Shown: positions 8,822 to 16,960 of the stretch, piece by piece
Numbering within the stretch: the first letter of the stretch is position 1
Layout of the letters: each line of letters starts with the position of its first letter
Source of the DNA: Haloarcula hispanica ATCC 33960
Lineage (GTDB): Archaea; Halobacteriota; Halobacteria; Halobacteriales; Haloarculaceae
NCBI RefSeq assembly: GCF_000223905.1
Contig: NC_015944.1
Coordinates: 1-64,000, forward strand
DNA: 64,000 bases
Direction: 5' to 3'
Translations under genes and position numbers: made by a program
The notes under the pieces: generated by a model
Databases searched by the model: none
The model's input: the letters and a program-made list of their open reading frames with translations, nothing else
Told to the model about the DNA's origin: nothing

Positions 8822-9414
8822 CTACAGATGGTGACGCTCTGGGTGCAACTGAAAAAGAGATTATGCACGCAACCCATCGAGCGCTGGTAAACAGTGGATA
8901 CGCTGAACTCTCCATCTCGCTTATTGCAGACGAACTCGACAAGGCCAAATCGACGATATACCACTATTACGACTCGAAAGACGACCTGCTAATCCGGTTT
9001 CTCAGATTCACTGTTGACCGATTCGAGGCGACAATCAACACGACCATCGGTGACCACCCGAAAGAGGACCTCCATCACATCATTACGACACTCCTCCCGT
9101 GCCAGCTAACCGAGGAGAAACGGCAGCTTCACAGCGTTTTAGTTACGCTCTCCCCGCAAGCGCTGGATCAGGAGGTGTTTCGCGAACAGTTCACCGAGAT
9201 TGATATTCGACTTACTGCAATCATCGAGAAAACTGTTCGTCGAGGGATAGAGGCTGATGTGTTTCGCGATGTGGATCCGACACACATGGCCGAGCACATT
9301 CTAGCAATGATTAAAGGAACGATGTATAGCCGCCTCACGACCAATCGCGAAGCCGCAACAGGAGCAGCGAAAGCCTCCCTATTTTCGTATATCGATTCGC
9401 ATTTGATTTCGTAG
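8818..9414 (+). CDS. TetR/AcrR-family regulator, end of exporter operon
   Basis: 198 residues from the ATG at 8818. The N-terminal helix-turn-helix is clear (ALVNSGYAELSISLIADELDKAKSTIYHYYDSKDDLL) and the C-terminal half is helical and variable, as expected for ligand sensing. Similar in design to the TetR at 3135-3734, which stands divergent at the operon's other end. Its start lies inside the stop of the 49-residue frame, so it is likely translated from the exporter message and may report exporter expression back to the promoter near 4100. Confidence 0.9.
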   Translation: MTTDGDALGATEKEIMHATHRALVNSGYAELSISLIADELDKAKSTIYHYYDSKDDLLIRFLRFTVDRFEATINTTIGDHPKEDLHHIITTLLPCQLTEEKRQLHSVLVTLSPQALDQEVFREQFTEIDIRLTAIIEKTVRRGIEADVFRDVDPTHMAEHILAMIKGTMYSRLTTNREAATGAAKASLFSYIDSHLIS

Positions 9415-9523
9415 CGCCTGTCGCCATGGTCGTCGCCGAATTTCCTCTCTCACACGGCTTGGACCAAGCCGGTCAATAGCTCTTTCCGGCGGAGTGCGGA
9501 GCACAGAAACGTACCCCGGGCTG

Positions 9524-9608
9524 CTATAGTACAATTGAAACGAGTTACACACTGATCGGACTGCCGTCGTGCGATCAGGTATGCATTGATTTTCAATGGT
9601 TACTATAG
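9524..9608. repeat. 85-bp palindromic MITE-like repeat, copy 1
   Basis: Begins CTATAGTACAATTGAAA and ends TTTCAATGGTTACTATAG, so the arms are inverted repeats of nearly 39 bases around a 7-base centre. A second copy is at 15465-15548. It sits between two genes and carries no frame. It resembles a non-autonomous terminal-inverted-repeat element; no clear target duplication is visible. Confidence 0.75.
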
Positions 9609-9679
9609 TTCTCCGATACTGTGCTTAGATCGGCAACGCAAGGCGGCGGGACCGATTACCACCCTCTGTTGTACTGCAG

Positions 9680-10336
9680 TCAGTAGCCGAGGTGCTCGCG
9701 GATGAGCACAACGGTAGTGCGATCCTCTTCGAGCTCCTGGCGGAGGATGAGCTGTTTGGCAATCGCGGAGTCGACGCCGTAGGCCTCCTTCGCGCGCTCG
9801 TTTTCGAGTGGGTACGCGACGTTTTCCAGTCGGTCGAGCGCGTCTTCGAGTGTCGGCACGATCTTGTTCACGCCGCTGACGATGACCACGTTACTGGCAG
9901 CGAACGGATACGCACCGATACGGCTCCCCGAGCGGTCTGCCGCGACGAGTTCGCCGGTCTGGGAAATACCGTTGATGCCACCGAGGAAGTAGTCGGCCGT
10001 TTGCGACTTCCGGCGGGCGGCCTGCCGCTCTGCGTCGTCGTCGATACTCCAGATCTCGTCGGGGAGGCTCTCCCACTCGTGGTCCCCGTCACTCAGGTAC
10101 TCGACGAACCCGATCTCTTCGAGCGTCGTCGAGTGGCCGTTCATCACAGACGCCTCTGTAGGGATGAGTGACTGAAGTTCTGCGAGCGCATCATCAGTCG
10201 AGTCAACGACGATGACATCGAACCCGTTTGCCTCGAGGTTCTCGACGGTCTGCTCAATGGTCTCTTCCGAGGCCAGTTCGTCCAGTGATTCGTCAATATC
10301 GGCGTCGTCTGCGTACTCTGATTTCTGTTGAGACAT
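9680..10336 (-). CDS. LUD-domain protein (LutC/YkgG-like)
   Basis: 218-residue acidic cytoplasmic protein with the LUD fold of LutC-type proteins, which take part in lactate utilisation: an N-terminal helical part (EETIEQTVENLEANGFDVIVV), the segment ASVMNGHSTTLEEIGF, a long middle with ADYFLGGINGISQTGELVAADRSGSRIGAYPFA, and VVIVSGVNKIVPTLEDALDRL, which are the conserved blocks of the family. No lutA or lutB partner is adjacent, so its substrate is unknown. The ATG at 10336 is preferred over an upstream start. Confidence 0.85.
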   Translation of the reverse strand: MSQQKSEYADDADIDESLDELASEETIEQTVENLEANGFDVIVVDSTDDALAELQSLIPTEASVMNGHSTTLEEIGFVEYLSDGDHEWESLPDEIWSIDDDAERQAARRKSQTADYFLGGINGISQTGELVAADRSGSRIGAYPFAASNVVIVSGVNKIVPTLEDALDRLENVAYPLENERAKEAYGVDSAIAKQLILRQELEEDRTTVVLIREHLGY

Positions 10337-10579
10337 ATTGTTTCGCGGTAGGTGTATCAGCGTCAACATGAAGGCGTAGCTAGTACAAAAGTGCTCGCGG
10401 ACACCGATGTCTGGTAGTTACATCGGTGATACCCCGATCACCTGACTGGGTGTGACACACGGCTGTACTTTGTCCGGAAACAGCACGAGGTCTCTGATTG
10501 CTGACTGCGATATCAAATGCTGAAAACCGGGGGGTAGCATATATTGCCCTCCATTCATCATGTTATGCTATCAATGCAA

Positions 10580-10762
10580 ATGGCTCGTAAGGAAACTACA
10601 GACACTATCGGGACACCCTCGAAAATGGTACTGTTCTGTCCGGACTGTGATTTTGAGAGTGGTATGATCGGGGGCGACTGGGACGTTTCGAGCACCGGAT
10701 ATGCGACAAGCTATCACTGCCCGCAGTGCCAGCACTCGTTCAGCGTTTCCAATCGCCGGTGA
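10580..10762 (+). CDS. Small zinc-ribbon protein
   Basis: About 60 residues with two Cys pairs, CPDC and CPQC, 28 residues apart, forming a probable zinc ribbon. Such small haloarchaeal zinc-finger proteins (DUF8106-like) have no defined function; nucleic-acid binding or protein contact are both possible. The ATG at 10580 starts MARKETTD; two earlier in-frame ATGs (10565, 10574) give only a slightly longer N-terminus. A TATA-like GCATATATTG lies at about 10537-10546. Confidence 0.75.
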   Translation: MARKETTDTIGTPSKMVLFCPDCDFESGMIGGDWDVSSTGYATSYHCPQCQHSFSVSNRR

Positions 10763-10859
10763 CGCCTGAGCAGTACGGGCGATGCATAGCGGCTCGATAT
10801 TTCACGGTCTGAACATCGTACACACCGTGTTACGTCGAAAGGGAGGAATCACTAATCTG

Positions 10860-10878
10860 TTTTAGGCCCACCTGAAAA
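10860..10878 (+). promoter_or_regulatory. Candidate iron-box operator at binding-protein start
   Basis: TTTTAGGCCCACCTGAAAA lies 3 bases before the ATG of the iron-type binding protein. It is an imperfect inverted repeat (TTTTAGG / CCTGAAAA) and resembles the two TTTTAGCCCAGCCTAAA boxes before the second binding-protein gene at 52683-52736. A DtxR/Idr-type iron repressor would be the natural ligand; this is inferred. Confidence 0.4.
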
Positions 10879-10881
10879 GCG

Positions 10882-12093
10882 ATGACACGTAGACGCGAAG
10901 TACTTGCAGGTAGTGTCGGATTGGTGGCTTCCCTCGCCGGTTGTTCCAGTGGGAGCTCCGATGATGGAGGAACCACCGGGGATGGGGCCGCGAGTGCCCA
11001 AACAGACCAGGCCGAAGCCACGGCAGATACCGAGCAATCGACTCCGGAAAATTCAACGCCGTACACCGTCGAAATTGAGCCCCACGGCGAGTTCACGTTC
11101 GAAGAAGTTCCCGAGTCGTACTCGGTCATTCCCAGTGTCTACCTCGATATCGGGATGGCGCTCGGCATCCAGCCTACCGCCGCGACCGACATGGCACGGG
11201 CGCCACGGAAGTTCTACGACATCCTCCCCGACGTTACGTTCAACGAGGACGACATCATGGCGCTGGCGGCCGGCTCCGAGTCCGGCTACGACAAGGAGAA
11301 CTTCTACGCTGCCGGCCCCGCTGTCAATCTCATCGACCCTCGGGGATTACGACGTTTCACCGACTGGGCGGACTCCGATATTCAGGAGATCGAGGAGGCC
11401 ACCGGTCCGTTCGTCGCCTCCTCGATCCGCTTCGGCCCCGAACATCCCTTTGGGTACGAGCAGGAAACCTACCACGAACTCTACGACGTTTTCGAGAAGA
11501 TGGCGGCGGTCTTCCAGTGCCAGGCCCGGTACCGGGCCTGGGAGTCGCTGCACGACGAGTTCATGGCGAACATCAGGTCTGATCTCCCCCCTGAAGACGA
11601 ACGCCCCTCCGTCATTGCGGTGTGGCGCGGCGTAGACCCGACTTCCGGCCAGTTCTATCTCTCTGATATCCACAAATACCACAATCAGACCAAGCCCCTC
11701 TCACGGCTCGGGCTCAGGGACGGTTACGATGCTGAGATCCCTGGCGGTGGTACCGTCGGTTACGAGGAACTCCTCAACCACGATCCAGATTACATCGCTG
11801 CCGTGGGCCGGCTCACAACCGCAACTCACGACGAGTTCGTGACCAACGTCGTCGAGCCGTTCGAAAACAACCCGAACGGTCAGGACCTCACCGCCGTTCA
11901 GGAAGGTAACATCATCCGCATCGGCGGCCAATACCAGGGTCCTATCGTCGATCTTTTCGCCACGGAGGCCGCCGCCAAGCAAGTCTGGCCCGATCGCTTC
12001 GGCGAGTGGCCAGGTCCTGTCCGCGACGTCCCTGACGAAGAGAAACTGTTCGATCGCCAGGCGGTCAGTGACATCATCAACGGAAACATCTAA
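10882..12093 (+). CDS. Iron-type ABC importer substrate-binding lipoprotein
   Basis: 403-residue Tat lipoprotein: MTRRREVLAG with the arginine pair, lipobox LAGC at about residues 18-21, an S/G/D/T-rich linker, then a periplasmic-binding-protein fold of the iron-siderophore/cobalamin class. Visible conserved parts include PESYSVIPSVYLDIGMALGI and the late VDLFATEAAAKQVWPDRFGEWP. It is the first gene of a compact importer operon (binding protein, permease, ATPase). The substrate class (ferric siderophore, haem or B12) cannot be settled from sequence; the iron-box-like operator favours iron. A paralogue is at 51435-52679. Confidence 0.88.
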   Translation: MTRRREVLAGSVGLVASLAGCSSGSSDDGGTTGDGAASAQTDQAEATADTEQSTPENSTPYTVEIEPHGEFTFEEVPESYSVIPSVYLDIGMALGIQPTAATDMARAPRKFYDILPDVTFNEDDIMALAAGSESGYDKENFYAAGPAVNLIDPRGLRRFTDWADSDIQEIEEATGPFVASSIRFGPEHPFGYEQETYHELYDVFEKMAAVFQCQARYRAWESLHDEFMANIRSDLPPEDERPSVIAVWRGVDPTSGQFYLSDIHKYHNQTKPLSRLGLRDGYDAEIPGGGTVGYEELLNHDPDYIAAVGRLTTATHDEFVTNVVEPFENNPNGQDLTAVQEGNIIRIGGQYQGPIVDLFATEAAAKQVWPDRFGEWPGPVRDVPDEEKLFDRQAVSDIINGNI

Positions 12094-12097
12094 CGCG

Positions 12098-13210
12098 ATG
12101 GCGAAGGTATTCGACCGACTCACGAACCTACGCGCAGGAACTACCGACAGGTACGAGGTCTCAAAGCTCGCCCTCATTATCGCCGGCAGCCTCGCCGTCC
12201 TGCTCGGGTCGACGATACTGCAGGTGAGCTTCGGCGCGTACCCGTTGACGCTGGTCGAGGCGTGGCAGACGGTCTTCGACCCGACGGTACTGTCCAGCCT
12301 CGAAGTCTGGCGGTGGGCGTTTCTCGGTGCAGCGGTCCCGGAGTGGTTGACCCGCCAGCAACTCATCGTCTGGAACCTCAGGCTGCCCCGTATCCTCGTC
12401 GGCGTCCTGGTCGGCGCAAACCTCGCAGTATCGGGAGCGCTTTTTCAGATAATTACGCGCAACGAACTCGCGAGCCCGTACATCCTCGGCGTCAGCGACG
12501 GGGCTGGATTAGTCGTGTTGCTCACGCTAACACTCCTCACCGGACTGGTGCCGTTCCTACCGATATTTGCGGCTGCCGGTGGCGGACTCGCGTTCCTGCT
12601 CGTGTATGCTATCGCGTGGAAGAACGGTACCAGTCCCGTCCGACTGGTGCTTGCAGGTGTTGTGGTAGGCACCGTCTTCGGGTCCGTCCAGCGTGCGCTG
12701 TTTTTCTTCATCGACGATCTCGGCGTTGCGATGTCCGCGCAGGCGTGGCTCTCCGGGACTCTGATGAACGCTGGGTGGGCCGAGGTACGAATCGCGTTGC
12801 CGTTCACCGTCCTTGCGATGGCGCTCGCGTTCGCCGTTACGCAGGAACTGGATGTACTGGCACTCGGCGAGGACCGAGCGGACTCACTGGGGATGCCGGT
12901 CGAGAAAGTCCGGTTCGCTATCGCGGGGATCGGCGTTCTCTCGACGGCGGCTGCCATCGCTGTCGCCGGCCTCATCGGGTTCGTTGGGCTCATTGTTCCC
13001 CATATGGTCCGTAATCTCGTCGGTAGCGATTCGAAGCTGCTGCTTGCGGGGTGTCTGTTCCTCGGACCGGCGCTGCTGGTCAGTGCAGACGTGGGTGCAC
13101 GGCTCGCCTTGAGCCCCGTCCAGTTGCCGGTGGGCGTCATCACCGGCATCGTGGGCGGCCCGTACTTCCTCTACCTGATGCGGAAGAAAACCGACCTGGG
13201 TGAAGTCTGA
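12098..13210 (+). CDS. FecCD-family ABC permease
   Basis: 370-residue integral membrane protein with about ten hydrophobic segments. Family hallmarks are visible: LRLPRILVGVLVGANLAVSGALFQ, NELASPYILGVSDGAGL, LVLAGVVVGTVFGSVQ, and near the end AGLIGFVGLIVPHMVRNLVGSD, the segment that contacts the ATPase. The start at 12098 is 4 bases after the binding-protein stop. It forms the membrane channel of this iron/B12-type importer. An extra 40 or so residues separate the first membrane helix from the LPRILVG motif. Confidence 0.92.
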   Translation: MAKVFDRLTNLRAGTTDRYEVSKLALIIAGSLAVLLGSTILQVSFGAYPLTLVEAWQTVFDPTVLSSLEVWRWAFLGAAVPEWLTRQQLIVWNLRLPRILVGVLVGANLAVSGALFQIITRNELASPYILGVSDGAGLVVLLTLTLLTGLVPFLPIFAAAGGGLAFLLVYAIAWKNGTSPVRLVLAGVVVGTVFGSVQRALFFFIDDLGVAMSAQAWLSGTLMNAGWAEVRIALPFTVLAMALAFAVTQELDVLALGEDRADSLGMPVEKVRFAIAGIGVLSTAAAIAVAGLIGFVGLIVPHMVRNLVGSDSKLLLAGCLFLGPALLVSADVGARLALSPVQLPVGVITGIVGGPYFLYLMRKKTDLGEV

Positions 13211-14169
13211 TGGCTGACGGTCGGCCCTCACAGATGGACGGAGAGACAGTCGAACACAGGTCCGAGGCCGGAACACGAGCCGTCGATAGCGCCGGTGAAA
13301 CGACATCGGAGTCGGCCGCAGAAATCGACGGGACCGATCTCGTTGTCGGGTACTCTGGACGGGACGAGCCTGTCATCGACGGCGAGTCGATCGCCGTCCC
13401 ACCGGACGAAGTGACCGCGCTCATCGGCCCCAACGGGAGCGGGAAGAGCACGCTCCTGAAAGCGATGGCGGACAAGATTTCGCCCGACGACGGAACCGTC
13501 TTTGTCGATGGCCAGACGATCGACGAGTTCGGGTCCAAGGAACTCGCACGCAAACTCGGCTTGCTCTCCCAGGAGAACGTCGTTCCGACCGGTATCTCGG
13601 TGGGTGATCTGGTCGAGCGCGGACGGTACCCACATACTGGGTTCTTCGAGTCGCTGTCCGACGAGGACCGAGCCGCCGTCGACGACGCGATTCAACTTGC
13701 CGGCATTGAGAACCTCCGTGACCGCGATGTCGACAGCCTGAGCGGCGGCCAGAAGCAACTCGTCTGGATTGCGATGGCAATCGCTCAGGACACGGACGTG
13801 TTGCTGTTGGACGAGCCGACGACGTTCCTCGACCCACAGCACCAGCTGGAAGTGATGCAGATAGTCGAAACGCTCCGGGATGAGAGTCAGATAACGGTCG
13901 TCCTCGTACTCCACGATATCGCACAGGCAGCGCGGTACGCCGACAACATCGTCGCACTCAAGGACGGCTCGATGTACGCCCGCGGCCCGCCAGAGGAGGT
14001 GGTCACGAAACAGTTGCTTGCTGACGTCTTCGAGATCGAAGCGGCGGTTCTGGAAACCGAGTATGGGCTTCAGGTGATTCCAATTGACCCGGTCACCGAC
14101 GCGCAGGCGGCACACACCACTGTTGGTCCTGTTCCCGAGGACGTTCCGGATACTGATCGGGAACCGTGA
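13210..14169 (+). CDS. ABC importer ATP-binding protein, FecE/BtuD type
   Basis: 319-residue ATPase that powers the importer. Walker A GPNGSGKST at residues 73-81, Q-loop in LLSQENVVP, signature LSGGQKQ, Walker B VLLLDEPTT and the H-loop VLVLHDIAQAARYAD are all intact. The ATG overlaps the permease stop (TGATG), indicating coupled translation. The first 40 residues form a polar, acidic extension that is longer than usual for this family; since the overlap fixes the start, the extension is probably real. Confidence 0.93.
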   Translation: MADGRPSQMDGETVEHRSEAGTRAVDSAGETTSESAAEIDGTDLVVGYSGRDEPVIDGESIAVPPDEVTALIGPNGSGKSTLLKAMADKISPDDGTVFVDGQTIDEFGSKELARKLGLLSQENVVPTGISVGDLVERGRYPHTGFFESLSDEDRAAVDDAIQLAGIENLRDRDVDSLSGGQKQLVWIAMAIAQDTDVLLLDEPTTFLDPQHQLEVMQIVETLRDESQITVVLVLHDIAQAARYADNIVALKDGSMYARGPPEEVVTKQLLADVFEIEAAVLETEYGLQVIPIDPVTDAQAAHTTVGPVPEDVPDTDREP

Positions 14170-14385
14170 CCGGTGGCAGCACCACTCAGACATCCAGAAT
14201 TCGTCAGAATCGACATCACTGATCTTGTCGTCAGACGGTTCGGGGGGTACGATTACTCTGTTTGTTGAGAGAGCCGAACGGGTCCCCCGCTTTCCGGCTC
14301 CTCCATGTCCGTACGGCCCGGTCGCTCACCACTGGATGAGCGGATTTGATACCACCGAAAATCGGGTTACCGTGGGGAGCGAGCC

Positions 14386-15367
14386 TCAGTCGTCGCTTGG
14401 CACAGCCTCGACGGATTTCTGTCCGTCGTCCTGCCAGCTAAAGAAGCTTGCCAGCGCCGGCCCGGTGATGTTGTGCCAGACACTGAACAGCGCCGGAATG
14501 AGTGCGGCTGCAGGCTCGAACAGCGTTGTCGCCAGCGCGACGGCTAGACCGCTGTTTTGCAGCCACTTCGAACGCACAGGTCCGAACGCGGTCTTTCGGC
14601 ATCCCAGTTGCCCGCCCGACACCGTATCCCGAGCCAAGCCCGATCGCGTTGTGGGCGACGACCGCCACGAGCACAAGCAGACCAGCCGTGAGGATGTTGT
14701 CCACGTTCGCGCCAACGACGCCAGCGACAATCGCAACAATCGCGGCGACACTGATAACTGGGAACACGTCGGTGCCGATTTCAGCGGCTTTGGGCGAATA
14801 GCGGTCCAGCAAATACCGGATTGTGAACCCGAGCAACACCGGAATGATGACGATCTGAATGATGCTCTGAAACATCTCCGCAAAGGTGACGTTGATCTGT
14901 TCGCCGAGGGTAAACACTACCCAGGCCGGCATCACGATCGGCGCTGCAAGGGTGGTAAGCGTCGTGATCGCGACGGACAGCGCCACGTCACCCCGACCGA
15001 GATACGCCATCACGTTCGACGCGGTCCCACCGGGAGCGGCACCGACCAGAATGAGACCGATACCGACAGCGTCCGGAAGATCAAGGAGGACATACAGCCC
15101 GTACGCAGCGGCAGGCATCACCAGCCACTGCGTGACAGCGCCGATACCGATATCGACCGGTTCCTCGATTAGCCGGTGAAAGTCCGCCGGTTGGAGCGTC
15201 AACCCCATCCCGAGCATGATTAGCCCGAGCAGTGGGGACACGTAGTCCAACACTGGGACGAACGGGTCCGGCCTGACGAGAGCGATCCCTGCCAGAAGGA
15301 TTACCCAGACAACGAAGTACTTGCTCGCAGCCCGACTCACCGCTCGAAGCGTCGATGTCGAAGTCAC
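14386..15367 (-). pseudogene. Bile acid:sodium symporter family gene, frameshifted
   Basis: Membrane transporter of the BASS/SBF family interrupted by one frameshift. The first part, from a GTG at 15367, reads through MLGMGLTLQPADFHRLIEEP, GLILVGAAPGGTASNVMAYL and GMPKDRVRTCAFEV. The family's next block, LQNSGLAVALATTLFEP, continues in another frame through ALIPALFSVWHNITGPALASFF to a stop at 14386. The break is at about 14561-14567, where two bases appear missing (or one extra). Joined, the protein would have about 326 residues, normal for the family. It is either a recent pseudogene or a sequencing error in a G-rich run. Confidence 0.8.
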
Positions 15368-15464
15368 ATATCTGGATGATGAACAATGTAGAAAAAGCTT
15401 ACTTTGGATCTCTGTACTGTCGGACGACGAACACACAATGTGGGACGGCCGCTGGTTCTCTGGA

Positions 15465-15548
15465 CTATAGTAACAATTGAAACGAGTTACACACTGATCG
15501 CACTACAATCGTGCGATCAGGTGTGCATTGATTTTCAATGGCTACTAT
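15465..15548. repeat. 85-bp palindromic MITE-like repeat, copy 2
   Basis: Left arm CTATAGTAACAATTGAAAC..., right arm ...ATTTTCAATGGCTACTAT; the arms pair over nearly 39 bases and include the inner GATCGCAC / GTGCGATC. It matches copy 1 at 9524-9608 apart from about ten scattered changes, several of them in the 7-base centre. Intergenic, no coding capacity. Confidence 0.75.
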
Positions 15549-15857
15549 CGCTATTGTTGGGATCGAGATTGATATCGACGCGCAGTGAGTCTGTCCGAGA
15601 GCGAACAGAGCCTCCCGTGGTGAACTGCTCACGGAGTGGTATCCACCTGGCCATTGATAGTATCGTCCAACCCGTCTACACTCAATCTATTCCATGGTCG
15701 CCTGCTCAGACAGCGCTTGGATAGATACGAAGATGTTCCGCACGTTTGACTATATTCTCATCCACGACGAAGCCAAACCAAACTTACTTCGACTTTTGAA
15801 GATATTTAATATAGGGTAGGACTTTACTGTATAGTTCGCCGATATTCTACTGCAGCT
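15549..15857. other. Intergenic stretch before the UbiA gene
   Basis: No gene seen. TGTATAG at about 15829-15835 lies 26 bases before the ATG at 15858, which fits a TATA box of a leaderless transcript. The rest carries no repeat or hairpin I can support. Confidence 0.4.
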
Positions 15858-16799
15858 ATGCCGACTGATGCACAAAACCCAGGCAAGCAGCCTGACATAG
15901 AGTCCGTGAGGAATCGCTCTTTGATTACAAAACTAGCTACGCTGACGAGACCAGTCAGGAATATATTTCTCTACAGTTCCGTGTATCTCGCAGTTATTGC
16001 GATGGCGGAAGCAGTCCTTGTGAGTGAACTACTGGCGCTCCCTCTAACGCCGGCTCCGATTGTGGCAGGACTGCTCACGTTCGCAGTGTATGGCAACGAC
16101 CGGTTGGCAGACTTAGAAACTGATGCGAAAACGTCCCCCGCACGGACTGCCTTCGTGCGCCGATATCAGAACGGCTTCTACGTTCTGGCGGCTATCGCAT
16201 ACGGCCTTGCTGTGGCCCTGTCTGCATTGGGTGGGCCCATCAGCTTTGGTCTATCGCTGTTACCGGGTATGTGCTGGATTCTCTACGCCTGTGACTGGAT
16301 CCCTACCCTTCCGAGCGGTACCCAGCGACTGAAAGAGGTCTTCCTTCTCAATTCAACTCTCGTCGCTGTAGTCTGGGCGCTCGTCATTGTGTGTCTGCCG
16401 CTAACGTACGTTGGTGCGCCCGCTTCTCCGGCGGTCGGTGTCGTGTTCCTGTTTTTCGTATTGGCGACGTTCGTCAATACAGAAATCCCGAATGTGCGCG
16501 ATAAGGAGGGTGACAGCGAAATCGGCGTCCGGACGCTCCCGGTTGTGGTCGGTGTTCGCTGGACTAAGTATATCCTCTACGGAATCACGGGTCTAACAGC
16601 GGTTCTGCTCGGTGTTGCGTTTGTTGCAAACATCATTAATCTCAGGGAAGCGGTCGTTCTCTTAGTTAGTTTGCTCTTCCTGAATGGCGTCATCTTCTGT
16701 CTTAACCGAACCGAAAACGACAGTGCACTTGCGGTCGCAGCAGAGTGTACTCGCTTACCAGCGTTTGTTGTTGTGGTCTTCCCACTGCTCGGCCAGTAG
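15858..16799 (+). CDS. UbiA-family prenyltransferase-like membrane protein
   Basis: 313-residue membrane protein with eight or nine hydrophobic segments. UbiA enzymes transfer a prenyl chain using two Asp-rich loops; here the first is YGNDRLADLETDAKTS (N-D-x-x-D-x-x-x-D, about residues 77-86) and the second is IPNVRDKEGDSEIGVRTLP (about 214-232). Both Mg-binding loops are present, so activity is plausible. Haloarchaeal members act in lipid, quinone and carotenoid (bacterioruberin) pathways; no pathway neighbour is present, so I do not choose among them. Confidence 0.85.
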   Translation: MPTDAQNPGKQPDIESVRNRSLITKLATLTRPVRNIFLYSSVYLAVIAMAEAVLVSELLALPLTPAPIVAGLLTFAVYGNDRLADLETDAKTSPARTAFVRRYQNGFYVLAAIAYGLAVALSALGGPISFGLSLLPGMCWILYACDWIPTLPSGTQRLKEVFLLNSTLVAVVWALVIVCLPLTYVGAPASPAVGVVFLFFVLATFVNTEIPNVRDKEGDSEIGVRTLPVVVGVRWTKYILYGITGLTAVLLGVAFVANIINLREAVVLLVSLLFLNGVIFCLNRTENDSALAVAAECTRLPAFVVVVFPLLGQ

Positions 16800-16960
16800 C
16801 ACTATCATATAAATTACCTTTATTTGTAAAGCAACTCTCTTCCGCAAGTATTCGGCCCTCTGATGGCGATTCTGTCAACCTTAGATACTTTCGAAGGCAA
16901 ATAGGTTATAACGATGGCGCCCGATTAATCTTCAACATAGTTGTGTTCTCACTGACGCTG

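Noticed and set aside
13228-14193. Long minus-strand open frame opposite the ABC ATPase
   Set aside because: GC-rich haloarchaeal genes open the opposite strand; the plus-strand product has all ABC motifs.
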